This document shows, piece after piece, positions 14,553 to 22,414 of a stretch of DNA of 52,913 bases. This stretch comes from Austwickia sp039812465. Lineage in GTDB: Bacteria > Actinomycetota > Actinomycetes > Actinomycetales > Dermatophilaceae. Each line of letters begins with the position of its first letter. Within the stretch, counting starts at the first letter, position 1. The DNA lies in NCBI GenBank assembly GCA_039812465.1, contig JBDIAS010000004.1, forward strand, positions 1 through 52,913, written 5' to 3'. The position numbers and the translations under genes are program-made. Under the pieces are notes generated by a model, which was not told the origin of the DNA, made no database searches, and saw only the letters and a list, made by a program, of their open reading frames with translations.

Positions 14553-14620
14553 CTAGGCCTTCTCGACGGCTAGGCCTTCTCGACAGCTAGGCCTTCTCGA
14601 CAGCTAGGCCTTCTCGACAG
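14553..14620. repeat. 17-bp tandem repeat (4 copies) at the 3' end of the SRPBCC gene
   Basis: Four units of CTAGGCCTTCTCGACAG (first copy ends CGG) start at 14553, 14570, 14587 and 14604. The last unit holds the real end of the minus-strand gene (GTC GAG AAG GCC TAG). The other three repeat that end downstream, and the 17-bp period places TAG in all three frames of the minus strand. Confidence 0.92.
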
Positions 14621-15068
14621 CGTCCGCGATCGCGTCCAGGCAGGCCGCCAGGTCGTCCGCCGAGAACAGCGGCTCGGCCGCCGCGGCCGCGGCCGCGTCG
14701 TTCCAGATGAAGTGCATCGTGACCCGCGTGGTCAGTTCATCCAGCGGATCCAGGTCGACGCGCAAGCGCCAGCCCAGGGAGAAGGGGCCGTGCTCCGGGG
14801 CCGACCATTCGAGGCTCCGTTCGGGCACGAAGCGGCTGACCTTGTATTCGACATCGGTCACGGTCACCTGGTCACCCCATTCCACGGCGATCCGGTGTAC
14901 GAAGGGCTGGCCAACCTCCCGGAGCGGCTCGAGGGTGATGGCCTCTTGGATGCTGCCCGTCGCGTCCATCAGCGAGTGCCGGGCCGGGTCCGTGATCAAC
15001 ACGAAAACGTCGCTCGCGGCCGCCCGGACGATCCGCTGCACGCTCACCGTGAGGGAGGGGGAACTCAT
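14604..15068 (-). CDS. SRPBCC (polyketide cyclase/dehydrase-like) protein
   Basis: The 154-residue protein begins with the START-like pattern VSVQRIVRAAASDVFVLITDPARHSLMD, continues through the helix-grip fold strands and ends in a long C-terminal helix. Such proteins bind small hydrophobic ligands; no ligand can be named. ATG 15068 is preferred over ATG 15080, because TATGTT (15081-15076) lies 7 nt before it and makes a leaderless start with a TTGTCT -35. The upstream ATG would then be part of the -10 itself. Confidence 0.8.
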   Translation of the reverse strand: MSSPSLTVSVQRIVRAAASDVFVLITDPARHSLMDATGSIQEAITLEPLREVGQPFVHRIAVEWGDQVTVTDVEYKVSRFVPERSLEWSAPEHGPFSLGWRLRVDLDPLDELTTRVTMHFIWNDAAAAAAAEPLFSADDLAACLDAIADAVEKA

Positions 15069-15075
15069 GGTGAAC

Positions 15076-15104
15076 AACATAGGGTGGTCAGTCGTTCAAG
15101 ACAA
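15076..15104 (-). promoter_or_regulatory. Leaderless promoter of the SRPBCC gene
   Basis: On the minus strand TTGTCT (15104-15099), a 17-bp spacer, TATGTT (15081-15076) and seven bases lead to ATG 15068. Both elements and their spacing fit a housekeeping promoter. Confidence 0.55.
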
Positions 15105-15352
15105 CCGAACGATGCGTCGTGACTTTTCAAGAGGGAGGGCTGACCAGCAGCAACACGTCCCGTGCGGCGGACTGGGCCGCGACCAACGCCTCGAGAAGGC
15201 CCGATCGATACCTGACCGTAACCCGGACAACTCCTGGATGTCACCACACGCATTCCTGACACCTTCTATACCTATGTAGGACGGGATCACCGTACCGTCA
15301 CAGGCGGCCCCTACGGGAGGGCCGTCGGACCGGTTCCTCCACACTGAGGGAC

Positions 15353-17743
15353 ATGACGAACGCACACCGCGGGGGCGGGTCGGCCCCGCACGTGGCGGAC
15401 AGCCACGAGGCGATCCGGGTCCACGGCGCCCGGGAAAACAACCTCAAGGACGTCAGCCTCCAGATCCCGAAACGACGGCTGACGGTCTTCACCGGGGTCT
15501 CCGGCTCGGGCAAGAGCTCGCTCGTCTTCGACACGATCGCGGCGGAGAGCCAGCGGCTCATCAACGAGACCTACAGCGCGTTCGTGCAGGGCTTCATGCC
15601 GACCCTCGACCGCCCGGACGTGGACCTCCTGGAGGGCCTCACGACGGCGATCATCGTGGACCAGGAGCGGCTCGGCGCGAACGCCCGCTCCACGCTCGGT
15701 ACGGCGACCGACGCCAACGCCCTCCTGCGGCTGCTGTTCAGCAGGCTCGGCGAACCCCACATCGGCTCCCCGCAGGCGTACTCCTTCAACGTGCCCTCCG
15801 TGACCGGCCAGGGCGGCGTGAAGGTCGAGCGAGGCGCTGCCGCGAAGGTCGAGAAGCGGACGTTCCACATCACGGGCGGCATGTGCCCGCGCTGCGAAGG
15901 TCTCGGGCAGGTCTCCGACATCGACCTCGCCGAGCTCTACGACGACTCCAAGTCGTTGCGCGAGGGGCCGTTCACGATCCCGGGTTACAGCATGGACGGT
16001 TGGTACGGCCGGATCTTCATCGGTTCGGGCTTCTTCGACCCCGACAAGCCGATCCGCGACTACAGCGCGCGCGAACTGCACGACCTGCTCCGCAAGGAGC
16101 CGACGAAGATCAAGGTCGAGGGGATCAACCTCACGTACGAGGGGCTGATCCCGAAGATCACCAAGTCGATGCTGACCAAGGACCCGGAGTCAATGCAACC
16201 GCACGTCCGCGCCTTCGTCGAGCGCGCGGTGAAGTTCACCACCTGCCCGGACTGCGACGGCACCCGTCTGGCCGAAGGGGCCCGGTCCTCCAGGATCGCG
16301 GGGGTCAGCATCGCCGACGCGTGCGCGATGCAGGTCAGCGACCTGGCGGCGTGGGTCCGCGGGATCGACGACCCGTCGGTCGCTCCGCTCGTACGGAGCC
16401 TGAGCGACCATCTGGACGCGTTCGTGGAGATCGGCCTCGGCTACCTCAGCCTCGATCGGCCCTCGAGCACGCTGTCCGGCGGGGAGGCCCAGCGCACCAA
16501 GATGGTGCGCCACCTGGGGTCCTCGCTCACCGACATCACGTACGTCTTCGACGAGCCCACCGTCGGGCTGCACCCGCACGACATCCGACGGATGAACGAC
16601 CTCCTCGTGCGGCTCCGCGACAAGGGCAACACCGTCCTGGTGGTGGAGCACAAGCCGGAGGCGATCGAGATCGCCGACCACGTCGTCGACCTCGGGCCCG
16701 GCGCGGGAAGCGGGGGAGGGGAGATCGTCTTCGCGGGCTGCGTCGAGGGGCTGCGGGGGAGCGGGACGCTCACCGGCAGGCACCTGGACGATCGGGCACG
16801 CCTGAAGCCGGAGGTACGGGCGCCGTCGGGGGCGCTCGAGATCCGCGGGGCCTCCACGCACAACCTGCGCGGCGTCGACGTGGACATCCCGTGCGGCGTG
16901 CTCGTGGTCGTGACGGGAGTGGCGGGATCGGGCAAGAGCTCCCTGATCCACGGGTCGGTCGCGGGGCGTGACGGCGTCGTGGCGATCGACCAGGGCGCGA
17001 TCAAGGGATCGCGACGCAGCAACCCCGCCACCTATACCGGCCTGCTCGACCCGATCCGCAAGGCGTTCGCCAAGGCCAACGGGGTCAAGCCGGCGTTGTT
17101 CAGCGCCAACTCGGAGGGCGGGTGCCCGGTCTGCAAGGGCGCCGGGCTGGTGTTCACCGACCTGGGGTTCATGGCCACCGTCTCCAGCGTGTGCGAAGAG
17201 TGCGAGGGCAAGCGGTTCCAGGCGGAGGTGCTGGCGTACACGCTCGGCGGGAAGGACATCAGCGAGGTGCTGGCGATGCCGGTGGCGCAGGCGGTGGAGT
17301 TCTTCGGCGCGGGGCCGGGGCGCATCCCAGCCGCGCACACGATCGCCTCCCGCCTGGACGACGTGGGGCTCGGCTACCTCACGCTCGGCCAGCCGCTCAC
17401 GACGCTGTCCGGCGGGGAGCGCCAGCGGCTGAAGCTCGCGGTGCAGATGGCCGAGAAGGGCACCGTCTACGTGCTGGACGAGCCCACCTCCGGCCTGCAC
17501 CTGGCCGACGTGGAGCACCTGCTGGGTCTGCTCGACCGCCTGGTCGACTCGGGCCGGACCGTCATCGTGATCGAGCATCACCAGGCGGTGATGGCACACG
17601 CCGACTGGATCATCGACCTGGGTCCCGGCGCCGGCCACGACGGCGGGCAGGTCGTGTTCGAGGGGACGCCCGCCGCCTTGGTCGCCGCGCGGTCCACCCT
17701 GACCGGTGAGCACCTGGCCGCCTACGTCGGCGCCGCGGGGTGA
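15353..17743 (+). CDS. UvrA-like ABC ATPase (UvrA2/DrrC type)
   Basis: The 796-residue protein has two ABC modules in UvrA order: Walker A GVSGSGKSS with signature STLSGGEAQRTKM, then GVAGSGKSS with TTLSGGERQRLKL. It also has zinc-finger-like Cys pairs (CPRCEGLG, CPDCDGTR, CPVCKGAG, CEECEGKR). It is much shorter than canonical UvrA (~950-1000 residues), as in the UvrA2/DrrC group that lacks the UvrB-binding region. Such paralogues protect DNA from bound drugs or lesions without full excision repair. It stands alone, with no UvrB or biosynthetic genes nearby. Confidence 0.88.
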   Translation: MTNAHRGGGSAPHVADSHEAIRVHGARENNLKDVSLQIPKRRLTVFTGVSGSGKSSLVFDTIAAESQRLINETYSAFVQGFMPTLDRPDVDLLEGLTTAIIVDQERLGANARSTLGTATDANALLRLLFSRLGEPHIGSPQAYSFNVPSVTGQGGVKVERGAAAKVEKRTFHITGGMCPRCEGLGQVSDIDLAELYDDSKSLREGPFTIPGYSMDGWYGRIFIGSGFFDPDKPIRDYSARELHDLLRKEPTKIKVEGINLTYEGLIPKITKSMLTKDPESMQPHVRAFVERAVKFTTCPDCDGTRLAEGARSSRIAGVSIADACAMQVSDLAAWVRGIDDPSVAPLVRSLSDHLDAFVEIGLGYLSLDRPSSTLSGGEAQRTKMVRHLGSSLTDITYVFDEPTVGLHPHDIRRMNDLLVRLRDKGNTVLVVEHKPEAIEIADHVVDLGPGAGSGGGEIVFAGCVEGLRGSGTLTGRHLDDRARLKPEVRAPSGALEIRGASTHNLRGVDVDIPCGVLVVVTGVAGSGKSSLIHGSVAGRDGVVAIDQGAIKGSRRSNPATYTGLLDPIRKAFAKANGVKPALFSANSEGGCPVCKGAGLVFTDLGFMATVSSVCEECEGKRFQAEVLAYTLGGKDISEVLAMPVAQAVEFFGAGPGRIPAAHTIASRLDDVGLGYLTLGQPLTTLSGGERQRLKLAVQMAEKGTVYVLDEPTSGLHLADVEHLLGLLDRLVDSGRTVIVIEHHQAVMAHADWIIDLGPGAGHDGGQVVFEGTPAALVAARSTLTGEHLAAYVGAAG

Positions 17744-17773
17744 CACGCTGCTGCTCGATGACAGGCTGAGGCC

Positions 17774-18148
17774 ATGAACTTCCTCATGCGTACGCTCATC
17801 GTCGGCGTGGCCGTCGCGGTGGCAGCGTGGCTGATCCCGGGGATCACGGTGACGGGCTCCAGTACGGCGGCGCTCGTCGGGACGCTCGCCGCCGTCGCGC
17901 TGATCGTTGGTGCCGTGAACGCCTTCGTCCGGCCGATTGTCACCGTGCTCACGGGCTGCTTCATCGTGCTGACGCTCGGGCTGTTCCTCCTGGTCGTCAA
18001 CGCCTGGATGCTCATGCTCAGCGGCTGGGTTGCCGGTCAGCTCGGACTGGGCTTCGGCGTCGACGGCTTCGGGTCGGCGTTGCTGGGCTCGATTCTGATC
18101 AGCCTCGTCACCTGGCTGCTGTCGGGAGTGTTCCGACGCAGCCGCTGA
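17774..18148 (+). CDS. Small membrane protein, phage-holin-4_2/YvlD family
   Basis: The 124-residue protein has about four membrane helices (RTLIVGVAVAVAAWLIPGI, ALVGTLAAVALIVGAVNAF, VLTLGLFLLVVNAWMLML, LLGSILISLVTWLLSGVF) and the NAFVRPIVTVLT motif of the chromosomal phage-holin-4_2 (YvlD-like) family. Despite the family name, these are housekeeping membrane proteins of unknown role, often near stress genes. It starts 30 bp after the UvrA-like gene and may be co-transcribed. No lysis genes are nearby. Confidence 0.85.
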   Translation: MNFLMRTLIVGVAVAVAAWLIPGITVTGSSTAALVGTLAAVALIVGAVNAFVRPIVTVLTGCFIVLTLGLFLLVVNAWMLMLSGWVAGQLGLGFGVDGFGSALLGSILISLVTWLLSGVFRRSR

Positions 18149-18210
18149 TCGCTGACCTCGGCTGATCGCCGGCCTCGGGCGAGGGCCACGGGGGAGACCT
18201 CGGGTGGGCG

Positions 18211-18453
18211 CTAGAGGGCTGCTACCGCCGCTCGGATGATCCTGGCCTCCGTGCGGCTGGCGTCCGGGAGGACTGCCGGCGAGGCGAAGACACCCACGTA
18301 CCGGCGGTAGCCCTGGACCCGCACGGCGACGACGATCTCGCCCTCCTCGTTCCGGGAGAAGCTCACCTCGGTGCCTGCGGTCAGGCCGAGCGGCTTCCGC
18401 ACCTCCTCGGGCAGCGTGATCTGTCCCCCAGTTGTGAGAACGGTGGTGGACAT
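18211..18453 (-). CDS. AbrB/MazE/SpoVT-type DNA-binding protein
   Basis: The N-terminal half (TTVLTTGGQITLPEEVRKPL, GLTAGTEVSF) is a swapped-hairpin AbrB/MazE DNA-binding domain. The C-terminal half resembles the toxin-binding part of MazE-type antitoxins, but no toxin frame lies on either side, so it is an orphan antitoxin or a plain regulator. The ribosome site GAAGGAGG is ideal, and an AACTATACC stretch ~20 bp upstream could hold its -10. Confidence 0.85.
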   Translation of the reverse strand: MSTTVLTTGGQITLPEEVRKPLGLTAGTEVSFSRNEEGEIVVAVRVQGYRRYVGVFASPAVLPDASRTEARIIRAAVAAL

Positions 18454-18680
18454 GGCGACCTCCTTCCGGTATAGTTCCTCAGTTTACCCCTGTTCCGGAT
18501 GAAAGAGGGCTGCAGCGGGGAGTGTCCGCGGTCACCTCCGGTGTTCACTCGGTGGTCACCCGGTGTTATCCCGGTCTCCACGCGGCAGAACAGATCGATC
18601 CACGGTCCCTCGAGTGGAACGATGGTTGACGGGCGCTGGCTTTCTGCCGGCGCCGTCGCATATGAGGAGGTCAACCAACC

Positions 18681-18917
18681 ATGGCTCTGGACGAGACGAT
18701 CAAGAACACCGCCGACACCATCGTCGGAAAGATCAAGGAAGTGATCGGGCAGGTCACGGAACTGGTGGGCAAGCTCCCGGACAAGGCCGGCAGCGTGGCA
18801 GGCGACGCGAAGCACCTCGCCGGCGACGCGAAGGACAAGGCCGGCAGCCAGGGCGACCAGGTCGTGGCGAAGCTCAAGCAGGTCGGCGGAGACGTCAAGG
18901 ACGCGATCAAGCGCTGA
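18681..18917 (+). CDS. CsbD-like small Lys/Ala-rich protein
   Basis: The 78-residue protein (MALDETIKNTADTIVGKIKE, then DKAGSVAGDAKHLAGDAKDK) is an amphipathic, Lys/Asp/Ala-rich helix-former resembling CsbD and other small stress or desiccation proteins. The frame is supported by GAGGAGG 9 bp upstream of the ATG and by a hairpin just downstream. It may be a diverged second CsbD-type gene; the function is not established. Confidence 0.75.
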   Translation: MALDETIKNTADTIVGKIKEVIGQVTELVGKLPDKAGSVAGDAKHLAGDAKDKAGSQGDQVVAKLKQVGGDVKDAIKR

Positions 18918-18959
18918 TCTCGCGGCTGCCATTGCCGTACCGACGAACCGTACTGACGA

Positions 18960-18987
18960 AGACGTCCGGGGATTGACCCGGACGTCT
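18960..18987 (+). terminator. Intrinsic terminator after the CsbD-like gene
   Basis: AGACGTCCGGG (18960-18970) pairs perfectly with CCCGGACGTCT (18977-18987) over a 6-nt loop, 43 bp after the stop. Confidence 0.75.
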
Positions 18988-19051
18988 CGTCGTTCGCGCT
19001 GAGCCCACCTCGGGGACACGACTACCCGCCGGGACACACGTCCCTCACCCC

Positions 19052-19081
19052 TTGGTCATGCTTGGCCAAGGTGACTACACT
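19052..19081 (+). promoter_or_regulatory. Leaderless promoter and palindromic operator of the Phd/PIN module
   Basis: TTGGTC (19052-19057), an 18-bp spacer and TACACT (19076-19081) lie 6 nt before ATG 19088, so the mRNA would start at the start codon. A perfect palindrome, CTTGGCCAAG (19061-19070), sits in the spacer and is a likely site for antitoxin autorepression. Confidence 0.55.
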
Positions 19082-19087
19082 CGCCTC

Positions 19088-19330
19088 ATGGCCACGGTGA
19101 ACATCGGACAGGCGAAGACGGAGCTCTCGCGGCTGGTCGCCCTTGCCCTGGCCGGTGAGGACGTGGAGATCGCACGAGACGGCGTGCCCGTCGTGCGACT
19201 GGTCGCGATCGAACCCATGAAAGCAGGGGCTCGGTTCTTGGCCGCCCGCGGTTCGATGGCGGGGCAGCTTCGCATCGGTGACGACTTCGAGTTCACCGAC
19301 GCCGAGCTCGACGAGATGCTCGACACGTGA
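19088..19330 (+). CDS. Phd/YefM-family antitoxin
   Basis: The 80-residue protein opens with the Phd fold VNIGQAKTELSRLVALALAGEDVEIARDGVPVVRLVAI (in part: GQAKTELSRLV, IARDGVPVVRL) and ends with an acidic tail (DFEFTDAELDEMLDT) suited to cover the toxin. ATG 19088 is preferred to 19052, because it begins the conserved domain and lies 6 nt from TACACT. Its stop overlaps the toxin start by 4 bp (GTGA), so the pair is translationally coupled. Confidence 0.9.
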   Translation: MATVNIGQAKTELSRLVALALAGEDVEIARDGVPVVRLVAIEPMKAGARFLAARGSMAGQLRIGDDFEFTDAELDEMLDT

Positions 19331-19701
19331 GGCTCCTTCTGGACACGCACGTGGTCCTTTGGCAGCTCGCGGGCGGGCCGGAGCTGTCCACCCACGCTCG
19401 GGATGCCATCGCGGCCGCCGATGACCTGCTCCTCAGCGTGGTCTCCTTCGCCGAGATCGGCATCAAGGCGTCGGTGGGCAAGCTGGACGTGCCAGACGAT
19501 CTACCGGCGCGGATCGCCGACTCAGGCGTGCGTACGCTCGGGCTCTCACCCGCCCACGGACTGGCGGTGTCCGGGCTTCCCGTCCACCACCGCGACCCGT
19601 TCGACCGGCTGATCATCGCCCAGGCCATGGTCGAAAACCTGACGGTCGTCACGGCCGACAGCCGTTTCATGGCCTATGGGGTCGAACTGGTGAGTGCCTG
19701 A
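19327..19701 (+). CDS. PIN-domain ribonuclease toxin (VapC-like)
   Basis: The 124-residue protein carries the PIN acidic residues: MRLLLDTHVVLW (Asp6), VVSFAEIGIKASVGKL (Glu), HRDPFDRLIIAQA (Asp) and VVTADSRF (Asp). These bind Mg and cut RNA. It belongs to the type II group paired with Phd-type antitoxins. The GTG start overlaps the antitoxin stop. Confidence 0.92.
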   Translation: MRLLLDTHVVLWQLAGGPELSTHARDAIAAADDLLLSVVSFAEIGIKASVGKLDVPDDLPARIADSGVRTLGLSPAHGLAVSGLPVHHRDPFDRLIIAQAMVENLTVVTADSRFMAYGVELVSA

Positions 19702-19821
19702 CCTTCTCCACCGGCGGGTGCATGACGCCCACCTCCCGGAGCTCGGCTCCCTGGCAACGAGACGTATTCACGTGAGGAGAGTAGGGCGCAGGCTGGGCCA
19801 CCCCGGGCCTTGTCGGAACCC

Positions 19822-19855
19822 TTGACTCATGGTCATACTTATGACCATGAGTCAA
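19822..19855. promoter_or_regulatory. Perfect 34-bp palindrome over the second Phd promoter and start
   Basis: TTGACTCATGGTCATA (19822-19837), a 2-bp centre CT, and the exact reverse complement TATGACCATGAGTCAA (19840-19855). It covers the presumed -10 (CATACT, 19834-19839) and the start codon at 19847, so a bound antitoxin complex would block both transcription and, in RNA, possibly translation. Confidence 0.8.
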
Positions 19856-20131
19856 TCGATGACCTTGGCTGACGCAAAGGCGCACCTGTCGGACGTGATC
19901 GGGCGCGTGGGCCGGCACCACGAGCGAGTGACAGTGACGGTCCATGGACGTCCCTCAGCGGTCCTCCTCGCACCCGACGACCTCGAGGCTCTAGAGGAGA
20001 CCATCGCAGTCCTGTCCGATGCGGACGCCGTGCGGCAGTTGACCGAGTCAGAAACCGACATCGCGCGCGGCGAAGGAGAGTCGGCTGACGATTTGGCTGC
20101 CGCGATGGCTCGTCGGACGAGGCCTGCATGA
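19847..20131 (+). CDS. Phd/YefM-family antitoxin (second module)
   Basis: The 94-residue protein begins MSQSMTLADAKAHLSDVIGR and continues VTVTVHGRPSAVLLAPDDLEAL, the Phd/YefM DNA-binding fold, with an acidic toxin-binding tail (ESETDIARGEGESADD). Of the three possible starts (19829, 19841, 19847), ATG 19847 is favoured: it is 7 nt after CATACT with a TTGTCG -35, again leaderless. The stop overlaps the next gene by 4 bp (ATGA). Confidence 0.88.
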   Translation: MSQSMTLADAKAHLSDVIGRVGRHHERVTVTVHGRPSAVLLAPDDLEALEETIAVLSDADAVRQLTESETDIARGEGESADDLAAAMARRTRPA

Positions 20132-20400
20132 CCGGTCGTCGCTACACGTTGGTGATCACTCCAACGGCGCGACGCCAGCTGACCGAGCAGTTGCCGGAGT
20201 CCGTCGCCTTCGCTGCCTACGACTTCATCATGGGCCCTCTGCTGGAGAACCCCCAACGTGTGGGGAAGCGGTTGCACGCGCCGTTAGCAGACCGTCATAG
20301 TGCACGACGCGGGACTTACCGAATCATCTACCGAATTGACGAGTCCGCAACGTCGGTCACTGTTCTGGCGGTCATTCATCGGTCCGACGCCTACCGCTGA
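20128..20400 (+). CDS. RelE/ParE-family toxin
   Basis: The 90-residue basic protein shows the RelE fold: YTLVITPTARRQLTEQLPE at the start, NPQRVGKRLHAPLADRHSARRGTYRIIYRID in the middle (in part: RRGTYRIIYRID), and VTVLAVIHRSDAYR at the end. RelE toxins cleave mRNA in the ribosome. Its ATG overlaps the antitoxin stop. Overlap and pairing with Phd/YefM are typical. Confidence 0.92.
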   Translation: MTGRRYTLVITPTARRQLTEQLPESVAFAAYDFIMGPLLENPQRVGKRLHAPLADRHSARRGTYRIIYRIDESATSVTVLAVIHRSDAYR

Positions 20401-20570
20401 GCCAGCGGCGAGCGACGTCTCACCGCCGGCGCGCCCAACGACAACACCTGTCCGCCCGAACTCGACCTGGTCCAGCGAACCGATCGCCAAGGCCTCGGAT
20501 CCCGGACTGGGTGGCGGTACGTTACCCAACGGTCCCACGTCACCTAACGCCGATAATCTATATTATGTCA

Positions 20571-21530
20571 TTACACATGTGCTGCATCGGCGGCGCAGTA
20601 GCTGGAGGTCAGCTCGCTGCCGAGGTACTGCTGCCCGAAGGCGTTGAGCGCCTCCTCTTGACTCGTCAGACCGTTCTCCGGACCGAGCCAGCCCAACCGG
20701 GTGAGGCCGAACGCCACCCCGTAGCGCGGAGGCGGAACCCCGACGCTGCCAACCGGTGACGGCACCAGACCGCCGGCGTTCGGCCGACCGACGGGTCCGA
20801 GGATCGCCGCGGTGGGGCCGTCCATCGGACCGGACTCCGCGAAGACTGCCGAGTGGATCCGGGTGGCGGCGCCCGGCCTGGCCAGCGTCTGGGCGAGTAA
20901 GACCCCTCCGGCCGAGTACCCGATCACATCGGCCGGCGTGCCCAGCCGGTCGAGGAATGCCTGCAAATCGCGCACTGATCTGTCGATCGAGTACTCCCGG
21001 ATGTCCAGCAGGTCGCTGCGGCCGCCGCCGGCCTGCTCGTAGGCGTAGACGTCGAAGCCGCGCTCGGCCAGCTGCGCGAGCAGCCGGTGGTCGGCGAGGG
21101 AGATGTTGGTGATCGGCCCGCCATGCAGGAACAGCACCGGGACCGCAGGCGCCGTCGTGGCGCTGGGGTAGTGATAGACCGCCACCCGGCTGCCGGTGGG
21201 TAGCTCCCAGAACTCCATCGCCACGCTCGGAAGTGGAGCGGGAATGCGGCGCGTCGTCGAAGCGGTAGGCACCATCACCAGACCGATGAGGACCGCGACG
21301 ATCCCCACCGGGAGCCAACTCAGCCAGCCCCGGCGTCGGCCGCGGCGGTACCACAGCGCGCCGACCACGCTCGTGGCCAGCGTGAGCAGCAGCGCCGGCC
21401 AGCCGCGGAGAGCGGCGTCGGTGAGGACCAACAGGCCGACTTACAAGACGACGAGTCCGATGACGCTGCCGACGATGGCGCCGGCGTGCGCGAGAACACG
21501 ACGAAAGACCATGACAGTGACGCCACTCAT
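20571..21530 (-). pseudogene. Alpha/beta hydrolase with N-terminal membrane helices, interrupted by a stop
   Basis: The minus frame from ATG 21530 reads MSGVTVMVFRRVLAHAGAIV, then reaches TAA (21443-21441) at codon 30. It continues in the same frame as a membrane-anchored hydrolase with VLFLHGGPITN (oxyanion loop), YEQAGGGRSD and the nucleophile elbow VIGYSAGGVLLAQ. A single base change would restore it (for example TAC, Tyr). The remaining frame could start at TTG 21431 (286 residues) but would lose the first helix. The C-terminus ends without a clear catalytic His. It may be a recent loss or a sequencing error. It is divergent from tetR, the likely regulator. Confidence 0.75.
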
Positions 21531-21561
21531 ATCTGAACGGGGTTTCAAAACAACATTCGGT

Positions 21562-21576
21562 TACAGTCCGCTCATG
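21562..21576 (+). promoter_or_regulatory. Leaderless promoter of tetR
   Basis: TACAGT (21562-21567) is 6 nt before ATG 21574. The divergent hydrolase starts only 43 bp away, so both promoters share this gap and TetR could control both. Confidence 0.5.
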
Positions 21577-22188
21577 GCCCGACCTCGAACGAACGACGCG
21601 ACGGTCCGCCAAGCGATCCTGGACGCGACGGTGCGGATCCTCGCCCACTCCCGGCCGTCGGACACGTCGGTACGACAGATTGCCGCCGACGCGGGATCGT
21701 CCGTCGCCGCGATCTACTCCTTGTTCGGCGATAAGGACGGCCTGCTAGACGAGGTCCGCGCGATCGCGGTCGAAGGGTTCTACCAACGGCTCGCCAGCGT
21801 GGCCGAGACCAGTGATCCGCTCGCTGACATCCACGCGCTGGCAGCCGCCTACATCGGTTGGGCCCAGCAATCACCGCACCTGTTCGGCATCCTGTTCTCC
21901 GGCATCGGAGAGTTCGACCCGACGGGCGAGGTCGGTGAGCGCGACCCGGCTGGGGTCCTGCTGACAGCCGTCGGACGGGCGCAGGGAGCGGGGCTCCTCG
22001 ACGGGCCCCCGCCGGCCATCGCCATCTCCCTCTGGGTCGCGATTCACGGCATCGCGACGCTGGCGCGCCAGGGCGCCATCGGCGAGGCGACCGTCCGGCT
22101 CGCGCTCCAGGCGGCGACTTCCGCCATCCTGCGCGGCTGGACCCCACCACACACCGACACAGACTGGACCGCGGCGGCGCAGGCCTGA
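21574..22188 (+). CDS. TetR-family transcriptional regulator
   Basis: The 204-residue protein has the N-terminal TetR HTH (VRQAILDATVRILAHSRPSD, TSVRQIAADAGSSVAAIYSLFGDKDGLL) and an all-helical C-terminal ligand domain of the WHG type (YIGWAQQSPHLFGILFSGIG). It is divergent to the alpha/beta hydrolase, the classical arrangement for local repression. ATG 21574 starts the conserved domain and follows a leaderless -10. Confidence 0.92.
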   Translation: MARPRTNDATVRQAILDATVRILAHSRPSDTSVRQIAADAGSSVAAIYSLFGDKDGLLDEVRAIAVEGFYQRLASVAETSDPLADIHALAAAYIGWAQQSPHLFGILFSGIGEFDPTGEVGERDPAGVLLTAVGRAQGAGLLDGPPPAIAISLWVAIHGIATLARQGAIGEATVRLALQAATSAILRGWTPPHTDTDWTAAAQA

Positions 22189-22195
22189 TCGCGCG

Positions 22196-22235
22196 GACTT
22201 ACGGCGAATCACAAAGATGTGATTCGCCGTAAGTC
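22196..22235. terminator. Long perfect hairpin between tetR and the VOC gene
   Basis: GACTTACGGCGAATCACA (22196-22213) pairs perfectly with its reverse complement at 22218-22235 over an AAGA loop: an 18-bp stem with about 50% GC, unusually AT-rich here. It lies between convergent genes and could terminate both, or be a remnant of a mobile inverted repeat. Confidence 0.6.
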
Positions 22236-22414
22236 AGCATGATGGCAAGGACCACAATGACCACGGAACCGGACTTCACGGCTTTGCCCTGCCGGTGCCA
22301 TCAGGCGGTGGTCCACCGACTTCGTCATCAGGGCGACGTCGCCCATGCCGGCGTGATCTGGCGCCGTCGCGACGGCACACCGATCGGCAACCATCCGATC
22401 GGCCCGCGCTGAAC

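Noticed and set aside
17774..18148. Prophage lysis gene (holin)
   Set aside because: The family name is historical; no endolysin, capsid or integrase genes are nearby, and this family is chromosomal and widespread.
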